NCBI GenBank assembly: GCA_927911235.1
Contig: CAKMOY010000196.1
Span: 1-15,492 of the forward strand
Source: an uncultured Moraxella sp.
GTDB lineage: Bacteria; Pseudomonadota; Gammaproteobacteria; Pseudomonadales; Moraxellaceae
Direction: 5' to 3'
Length of the DNA stretch: 15,492 bases
Shown: in pieces, positions 4,921 to 12,730 of the stretch
Position numbering within the stretch: the first letter of the stretch is position 1
Layout of the letters: every line of letters starts with the position of its first letter
The notes under the pieces: model-generated
The model's database searches: none
What the model was told of the DNA's origin: nothing
What the model saw: only the letters and a program-made list of their open reading frames with translations
Translations under genes and position numbers: made by a program

Positions 4921-7900
4921 CTACTCCGTCGCAAACGCCCCATACTCCCTTGACGCTTTACGGCTACTTGGCAAATAGATACCGTCTTTAGCCTCAGCGA
5001 TTCGACGCTTACGCTGTTTGACAAGCTGCATCAACCGCACCTTGGTAATACGCAGATTTGGGTACTTACCGCCGATAGCATCATTGTAGCGTTTAATGTC
5101 CTGCCAAACTTCTTCAGCACGGCTATCATCCCCCGCCATTTTCGCCCTCGCATATTCATCTATTAACTGCTGATGACGCTTGCCGATTTTCTTATCCATT
5201 TGGAATACCGCACTTTTCCCCTCTTGGGCTTGGGCGATTTTCGCCGAGCGAAACCCTAGCAGCTGCTGTGCGATATCCCCTAGCCCCACGCTTTCTTGTG
5301 GCATCACCTCAATGCCCGTTTTATCAACGATACCTTCGGTTGCATAGCGATAAGTCTTCACCGTATCTTTTAACACCTTGGGCAGCATCTTCTCAACGCC
5401 AATCAGCGTATTGCCGTTCTTGACATCATCAAACCCTGCCACCGCATTTACCCCAATACCAAACACGGGACCCGACAAACCTGCCAGAACGTTTTCCCCT
5501 TCCCTTTGCCCTTCTAGCCCCTCTTGCAGGCGTGGCAAGATAAGACTATCTAACCCAACACGGCTGGATAAATCAATCCCCAATGCCCGTGGTAAGCCTT
5601 TTGAGATAACCTCGCTTATACCATCGCCGAATAAATCCGCCAAGAAATTACGCAAAGCAATCTCGGCATCCCACGGCTCATCACCACCGCCACCAACCGC
5701 ACTGGCAGCAGCAAGCAGCGTAGAAGCCATAGGCAAGCCAAGCACGCCCGCAAACGTACCATGTAGAGCAAGCATACCGCCCAACGCTTTCATCGCCTGC
5801 TTATCCCCTTTAAATGACAGATAAGCATTGCGTGTCAATGAGTACACCATATTTTGCCCATACTGCTTAAACAAAAATAGCACACGCTGCCAGTTGCCTT
5901 GCATAATTCTTGGGCGATTACTTGAAGCATAGCTAAAGTGTCCCTCATAAGTGGCATCAATGGCTTGCTCAATCGCCGTCTTATGGTCCGTGCCTGCCTG
6001 TTTTGCCAAGCGATAAGCTGCCACAAAAGTAACTTGTCGGTTAAACTTTTCCGCATGGTGAAACATAAAGGATGCCGCTTTCATAATTGGGTGCAAGTAC
6101 CACATCACTTTTTCATCTTCACCTTGGGCAATGCCTGCTAAGTCATGTGCTTGGGTAAGGTCAATCACGCCCCGTCGTACCGCTTCATCAAAGGCTTTTT
6201 TCTCATCACCTGTTAGTACGTCGCTTAGGTCATTTTTTGCCATTGCTGCTTCTTTAGATAACACACCCAATTCCTTGGCAGCTTTACCAAATCCCCACTT
6301 AGCACCCATCACAGGGTAAGCCACCAGTACGGTTTGTGACAAGTTCACTATCGCTGAGGCAGGCGATAAGCCCATGTACCAGATAAAGCCAATCGAGGTA
6401 GCAAAACTTGCGGCTGGGTGTGTTTTTGGATTCATCAGTAAGTCATGTCGTTTTTCCATTTCATCAACAACTCGCTGCATTTTTGGTTGATCATAGTTTG
6501 GGTCGCTATCACCTTGCTGTTTTACATAGTCTTGCATATCATCAAGTAGCGATTGCAACACATCCGCATGACGCATTTTAGCAACATAGTGACTACCACG
6601 GCTCATGTGCTGTGCATAAGCACGCCTTGCGTTTTGGCTAAAGCCTTTTGTGCCTTTACGGTGAATACCCGACTTTGCAAAGTGCATATCTGGTAAGCTG
6701 TTTAAATATAGCTGCCCCAATGTATCCTCAAACTCGTCTTGTTGTTGTGCGGTCAATCCTAAATCCGCCACGGCATCGAACAAATCAGACATGAAGCCAC
6801 GAGTCACGCCATCTCGACTACCGACAAATTCCTTATCCAATAGCACACGACCTACCTTGTCGTTTGGATAGTCTCTTAATAATTCTTTGCGTAGTGCATC
6901 TGCCTGTGCTTTTGTTTCAGCTCGACTTGCATTAATGACATTGCCTACACTATCTTTAACAACAATCACATACTTGCCAAAACGTGCCCAAGGGGAAATA
7001 CACCTTTTTGACCAAAAGAAAAAAACCCTTGTTCCATTTTTTTTGATGAGTTCCGCTTGGCGTGGTGCACTCATGGTACTACGCTGAATACGCCCTTTAA
7101 TTGCGTTAAATACTGAGCGTTGGTGCGCTGTGTAGTCATCACGGGCTTGCTTATAAATTCTTTGAGCTTCGGGCGACAGCGCATCAAAGCGGCGTTTTAA
7201 CTGCTGATAAATCGCCCTATCATCGCCAGGCTGATAAGGCCCTGAGGGGTCAATGCCTTTAAGCGTGGCATCGTGCATCACTTCTGCCAAAGCGGCTTCA
7301 TCTTTAAGTTCTGCCCACTCTTTTACTAGCTTATCGGCTTCAAAGGCTTTTTCATTGGCATCGGCATCCATCTGCTCAACGGTATCGCTGTATTCTTTAA
7401 TTGGCGGCAAGTATTTTTTGTAGATATCCACCAACTGACGACGACCCAACAAAGCCAAGCCTTTACCAAGATGGTCAGTGATTTTATTATCAGTCACTGA
7501 CTTTAAGAATGATGTTGGATTTTTGAGAAAATCCGATAACATCTGGGATAGTTTGCTTACTTGTGGTGAGTAGCCGCCAAGTTGGGAGTAGCGAATATCG
7601 TCATTTTGATTACCATTGGTGTTGACAGCCATTACTTGGTGTAGTACATTTAATAGACGGTTTTTGCCTCCCATGGAAGTGGACGTTTCGTCTGTGTCCT
7701 GGATCTTGAGGGCAGAAACCTCACTGCGGTTGTCGCCTCCATGTACATTCCCATCTTGGGTGAAGTGGTCTTTAAGGGTGATAGCCGCATTTTTTTGCGC
7801 CTCACTTTCTAATTCCGCCGCCACAATATAGAATCTTGGCTTTTCATTATTCTTTGCCATTTCATGACGCACTCTAACAACTGCATAGTATCGCTCATCA

Positions 7901-8670
7901 TCAATTTTAACAGGGGCTGCCAGAATATAATTTTTGATATTCTTGCCATCTTTATCCATCGATTCTTCAATAATGATTGAATTTTCTAAAATATAAGGAA
8001 CAGCGGGTATGGCATTAACATGAATATCCGCTGACATATGATTTAGACTGTCTTTGATTCCCTTTGGTGCTAAGAGAATCTCACCAACTTCAGGGTGATT
8101 GAATATTCCACTTGGTCTATTTTCAGCAAGCCATTTTCGCATATAGTCTTTTGCTGACTTAATAACCTTGCCTTCCGTATCACGTTGAATCAAGCCGCTT
8201 TTAATGCTTGCAACAGGCTCGCCCTCCATAAATTCTTTAACAGATTTTTTAGTAGATTGACTAAATTTTGCGATTGTATCATCGGCATTGGTTTTTTCAA
8301 CTGCCCTTTGTTGCACCATCTTTTCCGCCAATGCCACGATATCGCCTGGGGTAACTGGAAGGCTGACCCCAAACTGTTTACGAATAAATGATTTGATTGC
8401 CAACACCATGCGGTTAATTAATGACTTGATTTTACTATTGCCCTGTTTGTTTGTGGCAATGGATATCAAGTAAGGGATATATTCATCCCGTGCAACTTTT
8501 GCATTCGGGCTGTGAGCGTCCGCAAGTTTTTTTGCTAAAACGGCATCGGAATCACCGCTTGCAACCATCTTGTCAAACTCACGCATGAACGATTGATAGG
8601 CTTTGCCATCCATTAGTGTTTGGAATCCGCCATGTCCGCCCAACTCATGCAAAAATGTTGGGATAATCAT
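4921..8670 (-). CDS. Polyvalent protein fragment: metallopeptidase, LPD3-like, LPD38/PLxRFG
   Basis: This 1,249-codon C-terminal part opens seven residues before HELGGH (8-13), the HExxH zinc site of a peptidase domain whose first half lies in the preceding frame. Residues about 160-330 resemble LPD3, a nuclease-fold-related polyvalent domain (KGIKDSLNHMSAD, then YILAAPVKIDDERYYAVV). Residues 370-760 match an LPD38-type helical region with the PLxRFG site at 559-565, here read PWARFG because of a local compensated shift (542-562). After about 770, hydrophobic segments (FIWYMGLSPASAIVNLSQTV, LHGTFAGVLGLPMASTLLAA) suggest membrane interaction during DNA ejection. The ATG overlaps the previous frame's TGA as ATGA and lacks a ribosome binding site, so I treat it as a fragment. 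Confidence 0.82.
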   Translation of the reverse strand: MIIPTFLHELGGHGGFQTLMDGKAYQSFMREFDKMVASGDSDAVLAKKLADAHSPNAKVARDEYIPYLISIATNKQGNSKIKSLINRMVLAIKSFIRKQFGVSLPVTPGDIVALAEKMVQQRAVEKTNADDTIAKFSQSTKKSVKEFMEGEPVASIKSGLIQRDTEGKVIKSAKDYMRKWLAENRPSGIFNHPEVGEILLAPKGIKDSLNHMSADIHVNAIPAVPYILENSIIIEESMDKDGKNIKNYILAAPVKIDDERYYAVVRVRHEMAKNNEKPRFYIVAAELESEAQKNAAITLKDHFTQDGNVHGGDNRSEVSALKIQDTDETSTSMGGKNRLLNVLHQVMAVNTNGNQNDDIRYSQLGGYSPQVSKLSQMLSDFLKNPTSFLKSVTDNKITDHLGKGLALLGRRQLVDIYKKYLPPIKEYSDTVEQMDADANEKAFEADKLVKEWAELKDEAALAEVMHDATLKGIDPSGPYQPGDDRAIYQQLKRRFDALSPEAQRIYKQARDDYTAHQRSVFNAIKGRIQRSTMSAPRQAELIKKNGTRVFFFWSKRCISPWARFGKYVIVVKDSVGNVINASRAETKAQADALRKELLRDYPNDKVGRVLLDKEFVGSRDGVTRGFMSDLFDAVADLGLTAQQQDEFEDTLGQLYLNSLPDMHFAKSGIHRKGTKGFSQNARRAYAQHMSRGSHYVAKMRHADVLQSLLDDMQDYVKQQGDSDPNYDQPKMQRVVDEMEKRHDLLMNPKTHPAASFATSIGFIWYMGLSPASAIVNLSQTVLVAYPVMGAKWGFGKAAKELGVLSKEAAMAKNDLSDVLTGDEKKAFDEAVRRGVIDLTQAHDLAGIAQGEDEKVMWYLHPIMKAASFMFHHAEKFNRQVTFVAAYRLAKQAGTDHKTAIEQAIDATYEGHFSYASSNRPRIMQGNWQRVLFLFKQYGQNMVYSLTRNAYLSFKGDKQAMKALGGMLALHGTFAGVLGLPMASTLLAAASAVGGGGDEPWDAEIALRNFLADLFGDGISEVISKGLPRALGIDLSSRVGLDSLILPRLQEGLEGQREGENVLAGLSGPVFGIGVNAVAGFDDVKNGNTLIGVEKMLPKVLKDTVKTYRYATEGIVDKTGIEVMPQESVGLGDIAQQLLGFRSAKIAQAQEGKSAVFQMDKKIGKRHQQLIDEYARAKMAGDDSRAEEVWQDIKRYNDAIGGKYPNLRITKVRLMQLVKQRKRRIAEAKDGIYLPSSRKASREYGAFATE

Positions 8671-11546
8671 GTTTCATTGATGTTGTCATAAATCAACGTT
8701 GCTTTGCCGTTCAAATATAACCCGTCCGCTTTATTTGGGATTTTTGGGTCAATTTGTTTTGCTGTTGCAAAATCGATGATGTCCAACACGCCATCCGCTA
8801 TTAGCTTGTCAATAGTTGCTTTGCCGAATCGCTTATACAACGTATTCAATACTTTTTGCTTGGTTGTGCCCGTCTGATTACCCTGTTGGCTGTATTGTGG
8901 GGCATCTGTATTGGTGGATTCGGTTGCTGCTTCGGATTTGGGCTTGGCATTGTTGCGCCTGTTAGCCATGCCTTCAAGCAAGTTATTTAATTCATTAAAA
9001 TACAGTCGATCGATATCGGTTATTTCGGGTTTATCTTCTTCACCTAAAATCGCCTGAAGCTGTGTTAATCGCTCGCTCACGCTATCAAGCTGCTCTTGCT
9101 CGGGGAATGGCTTGCCTACCTTGTCTTGCAGCGTTGCCATTGTTTGCTTATTGCTTTCTAAGGCACGCTGCAAATTGCTTTCAAGAAATGGAACTTTTGA
9201 ATCAAGCTGTTTTGCTAAATCGTTAATTACATTGATTATCTTTATGCCTGTCGCTTGCTTATCTAAACTGCGCTGTGCCAACACCTGATCGCCATGCTCA
9301 ACAACCATCAGTGTCATGCCGCCGTCATCATAAGACGTTACATCAAACCCCATTAGTTTAAATACGGGCTGTACTGGATGACTGTTTACTTTATTCATCA
9401 AGTCATCGGTCATCATGTCAGATGGGTTGCTGTACTGCTTACCGTTGACTTCAAGTAACATCGGAATATCGGGTTTATTGCCAATCAATTCCTTAATTTT
9501 GGTGTCCGCTGCCGTGTAGCTACCAATATTTTCGCCATTGATAACATAAGTCGCTTTCTTGTCTGCTTGCTTTGCCAGTTCCGCCTTTTCCTTGGCATAA
9601 GCGTTGGCAGATTTTCTACTGTCAAAAACTTTTCCATCAATCGTTATTGATTGCTTGTCGTATTCCGCCTTGGCAATGGCTGCGGCTGTTTCATAGTCTG
9701 TCGTGATAGATTTAGCTGCTTCGATTCTTTTAGGCAAGCGTTCAACGGCTTGCTTTGCCGAATTTAATCGCCCTAGATCGCCTGCTTCACGTTTTCTGAA
9801 GGTCGTTAATGCACGATTCAACTTGTTTCGGACTTCTGTTAATTCCATGCGCTCAAGCATCATCGGATTGCCAGTGGCAAGCGCCGCAATTTCTTGGAAT
9901 GAAGCATCCCCGTCATCTTCTTCAAAGTCTAATGTATGCTCGCCTTTGTAGTTGCGGATCGCATTGATAGTGCCAAGTTTCGCACTCATGGTATCCCACC
10001 GTTTCGCATCGGCGGTCTTTTCGGTAATATAGGCTTTTATGTCAACTTCAAAATTATTATGCCCATATTTGGCATATAATTCATTGCCTTGGCGAATAAT
10101 ACGCCCTTCTCGCTGCTCGATATCCGAAGGTTTCCAAGGTGCGTCCACATGATGCAAGGCAACTAAACGCTGTTGAATATTCGTGCCTGCGCCCATGCGT
10201 GGGGTTGAGCCAAGAATAATACGGATTTCACCGCTATTCACCTTATCGAAAATGGCTTTCTTTTCTTCATCGGTATTGGCTTCTTGAATAAACACAATTT
10301 CATCAGCAGGCACGCCCTTTATAATCAATAGACGCTTGATTTCACCATACGCATTAAACCCACCGTTTTGTGCAGACTTTAACTCCGCTATCTCGTTTTC
10401 ATCGAATTTTTCCAACTTGTCGTTGGCTTTTAACAATGCGTCATCATCATTACTGGCAATCGCTTTGTCACGCTCGGCGATAACAGCATCGTATTCGGCG
10501 ATAACCTTGGTATCACTTTTGGATTTTGGCATTGAGCGATCAAGGAAAATAATTTGCGTGCCCTTGTCCTTATTCCATTTTTGATAGATTTCAAAAGTAT
10601 TGTCCGCAACTGCCTGTAGCTTTCCGCCTGCTTCTAGTGTTGGGTCAATGATTCGTGGATCGAGTGCGTTTTTTGTTGCCAAATCCATCAATTTAAGGCG
10701 TAGGACGGCTTTTTCCTCTTTATCAAGGCTGCCATGCTCTACCATTTTAAAGCCTGCTAGGATGAGTTCTAGCATGTGATCTTGGCTTGCTGTCGGCTTG
10801 ATATTAACGGGCTGACGGTTACCATCTGCCACCCGTGGCAAGGGAAACTCAGCGCCATTATTTTCAGCACGATAAGTTGCCTTGATATCGTCATTGGTAA
10901 CACTGTCAGTTGCCATCCGCCACATTGCCATCAGACTGCCCATGTTTTGCCATTCACGGGCGAATCGGGTGGTTAGTTTTAGCCGTCCGCTTTCCGTGGC
11001 TTCAAACTTGGCTTTGTTTTCAGCATAAGTATTCGCCCATGCGTCAAAGTTGCTGACATTGTTATCTTCTAGGGTTTTTGGTATTAAATAACGCATCATA
11101 GCGTGCATTTCAGCAGCACTGTTTGAAATGGGCGTGCCTGTCATAAAGGCAAGTGCACCGCCTGTTTCATGGATATACTTGGTTTTTAGCCATAAATCCA
11201 TCGCTTTGTTTGAGCCAGTCGGCGTGCCCAAACCTTTAACGCCCTGCATCTTTGTTGTGAAAAATAGATTTTTAAATTCGTGGGCTTCATCGACAGTAAT
11301 ATCATCAATCCCCATCTGCTCAAAGCTGATTTCATCATCGTTGCGTTTGGTTTCGGTTAATCGTTTAATCTTGGTTTCAAGATTTGCACGTAACGTTTCA
11401 AGCTGCTTGGTCGTCATGTCCCTGCTGCCGTTTTCTGCCTTAGCAACGATAATCGCCCGTTCAATCCTCGATTTTTCTTCCTCTAAATAGCGTCTTTGAG
11501 TTTCTTTAGAAAGTTTGATGAACTCAAACGATGAATGCGGTAACAC
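8667..11546 (-). CDS. Polyvalent protein fragment: helicase C-terminal part and coiled coil
   Basis: This frame supplies the later motifs of a superfamily 2, SNF2-like helicase: DEAH (86-89), MTGTPISN (135-142), GSTPRMGAGTNIQ (446-458) and QREGRIIRQGN (478-488), with IIFLDRS near 333. A charged helical region (about 570-720) follows, with ELTEVRNKLNRALTTFRKRE. A low-complexity linker (about 870-900) and the start of the metallopeptidase domain (YLNGKATLIYDNINET) come next. The coding frame is open upstream of the nominal start to about 11612, where it should join the Walker A fragment, so the first codon at 11546 is probably not a real start. The helicase is expected to translocate on DNA beside the methyltransferase in an anti-restriction role. 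Confidence 0.82.
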   Translation of the reverse strand: MLPHSSFEFIKLSKETQRRYLEEEKSRIERAIIVAKAENGSRDMTTKQLETLRANLETKIKRLTETKRNDDEISFEQMGIDDITVDEAHEFKNLFFTTKMQGVKGLGTPTGSNKAMDLWLKTKYIHETGGALAFMTGTPISNSAAEMHAMMRYLIPKTLEDNNVSNFDAWANTYAENKAKFEATESGRLKLTTRFAREWQNMGSLMAMWRMATDSVTNDDIKATYRAENNGAEFPLPRVADGNRQPVNIKPTASQDHMLELILAGFKMVEHGSLDKEEKAVLRLKLMDLATKNALDPRIIDPTLEAGGKLQAVADNTFEIYQKWNKDKGTQIIFLDRSMPKSKSDTKVIAEYDAVIAERDKAIASNDDDALLKANDKLEKFDENEIAELKSAQNGGFNAYGEIKRLLIIKGVPADEIVFIQEANTDEEKKAIFDKVNSGEIRIILGSTPRMGAGTNIQQRLVALHHVDAPWKPSDIEQREGRIIRQGNELYAKYGHNNFEVDIKAYITEKTADAKRWDTMSAKLGTINAIRNYKGEHTLDFEEDDGDASFQEIAALATGNPMMLERMELTEVRNKLNRALTTFRKREAGDLGRLNSAKQAVERLPKRIEAAKSITTDYETAAAIAKAEYDKQSITIDGKVFDSRKSANAYAKEKAELAKQADKKATYVINGENIGSYTAADTKIKELIGNKPDIPMLLEVNGKQYSNPSDMMTDDLMNKVNSHPVQPVFKLMGFDVTSYDDGGMTLMVVEHGDQVLAQRSLDKQATGIKIINVINDLAKQLDSKVPFLESNLQRALESNKQTMATLQDKVGKPFPEQEQLDSVSERLTQLQAILGEEDKPEITDIDRLYFNELNNLLEGMANRRNNAKPKSEAATESTNTDAPQYSQQGNQTGTTKQKVLNTLYKRFGKATIDKLIADGVLDIIDFATAKQIDPKIPNKADGLYLNGKATLIYDNINET

Positions 11547-11604
11547 GATAATGTCATAGTCATTGGTTGCGATTTTACCGAATAACTTTTTGCGATTCTT
11601 TTTC

Positions 11605-12051
11605 TCAAAATCCTTGTCCTGCGGTCAGAATGTTGGCGGCAGGATAAAGTTTATAGATATCTTGGGCAAATTGATTAACCATGTGGTTAGGCACAACTAG
11701 CACTGGCTTTTTGGATAAGCCTAAATGCTTACGTTCCATAGCACGGGCAATGCCCGTAAAGGTCTTACCGCTACCTACCGCATGGTCATAAAGCACCGCA
11801 TTGGTAGTAACGCCACGCCATACCGCATTATTTTGATGCGTGCGAAGTTTGATGGTATCGTCAGGCACTTTCCCCGATAACTCTAAGTGTGAGCCGTCAA
11901 ATTTACGCTCGACGATGGCATTGTGCACCTTGTTAAATAATTCGGCTAATTTGGCTACTGTATCGCCATTGGCATATAGCCAGTTCTCAAACTCGCCTTT
12001 AATAGCCTGTGCTTTTTCGTTGGCTTCTTCTGTTTCAGCAACCTTTAACAC
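11605..12051 (-). CDS. Polyvalent protein fragment: helicase N-terminal part (Walker A)
   Basis: This 148-codon frame carries helicase motif Q/I (residues about 87-103, DHAVGSGKTFTGIARAM, with the GSGKT phosphate-binding loop). Motif Ia follows (VLVVPNHMVNQFAQDIY), and the frame then ends early at TGA 11605-11607 after LTAGQGF. Skipping one base (or restoring two) at 11611-11616 would read on as DFEKKNRKKLFGKIATNDYD, the expected continuation into the DEAH part. At its start, the frame joins the upstream fragment if the A8 run at 12054-12061 had seven A residues. It has no plausible independent ribosome binding site, so I take it as a broken piece of the giant gene. Confidence 0.72.
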   Translation of the reverse strand: MLKVAETEEANEKAQAIKGEFENWLYANGDTVAKLAELFNKVHNAIVERKFDGSHLELSGKVPDDTIKLRTHQNNAVWRGVTTNAVLYDHAVGSGKTFTGIARAMERKHLGLSKKPVLVVPNHMVNQFAQDIYKLYPAANILTAGQGF

Positions 12052-12730
12052 ACTTTTTTTTGGTAATGTAGTCGGTTTCTTTAACTTCGATTTTACGATT
12101 GTTTAAAATACGCTCAAGCAACCACTCAGGACTTTTGCCGCCGCCCATAAATTCATCGTGTCGGGCTTGATTTGAACTGCCTGTTACGCTATAGGTGTTA
12201 CTTAGTGGCTCATAGGAAACTTTAGCCGCATTTGTTCCTAGCAAGTGTTTCGCAAAATCGGTATAGATTTCGGTAGGAATCCAGTTCATACCAAGGCGCA
12301 TTGCAATATTTTCAACAGGCACGTCACTGGGCAGCACTGCTTCCAGTGCTTGTACATTTTTCGCCATCCCCCGTTGCTCGGCTTCTTTTATTTTTTCTCG
12401 GACATTGCCCGATAAATACTCGTCCACTGTTTCCCACTCATTTGTGGCAGGGTTGTTAAATATGACGGGCGATTCAATCTCATTTAGTTCGCTAATAATG
12501 GCTTGCGGCGATTTACCCGTCAGTTCAGCCATTAGATCAATGTCAACCTTGCCACGATAGGCTAGTGATAGTGTCAATGCTTCTTTGGCGGTTTCTGCAT
12601 GATTGGTGCGTGACTTCGGCACAATCATCCGTTTAATTAAGATGTCGGATGCTTTCGCCGATTCCTTTTGAGTAATGTTTTTGTTTTTGCCGCTGCCTGT
12701 GGCTTTCTCAGGCGTGTAGGATTTTTCCAA
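12035..12730 (-). CDS. Polyvalent protein fragment: methyltransferase-helicase linker
   Basis: The 231-codon frame lies between the methyltransferase and helicase and contains the helical region usual there (KESAKASDILIKRMI, LAYRGKVDIDLMAELTG, DEYLSGNVREKIKEAEQRG, LGMNWIP). The nominal start is a TTG without a ribosome binding site. Restoring one G at 12733 makes the upstream frame read L-V-L-A-L-E-K-S-Y straight into it, which shows this is not an independent gene. It ends at TGA 12035 just after the A8 run, where a frame change leads into the Walker A fragment. It has no catalytic motif of its own; in related proteins this region links the two enzymatic domains. Confidence 0.7.
   Translation of the reverse strand: MEKSYTPEKATGSGKNKNITQKESAKASDILIKRMIVPKSRTNHAETAKEALTLSLAYRGKVDIDLMAELTGKSPQAIISELNEIESPVIFNNPATNEWETVDEYLSGNVREKIKEAEQRGMAKNVQALEAVLPSDVPVENIAMRLGMNWIPTEIYTDFAKHLLGTNAAKVSYEPLSNTYSVTGSSNQARHDEFMGGGKSPEWLLERILNNRKIEVKETDYITKKKCVKGC

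Noticed and set aside
5378..5824. Plus-strand 148-codon frame, one of many opposite-strand frames within the giant gene
   Set aside because: It is Pro/Ser-rich shadow sequence antisense to coherent polyvalent-protein coding, with no ribosome site or family resemblance. The same holds for 11128-11490, 14708-14998 and similar frames.
12051..12061. dnaX-like A-AAA-AAG heptamer as a programmed -1 frameshift site
   Set aside because: The heptamer is in the correct phase, but a -1 slip gives K-K-V-C and then an immediate TAA. Joining the next fragment needs a +1 (or -2) change, so the standard -1 mechanism does not explain the junction.
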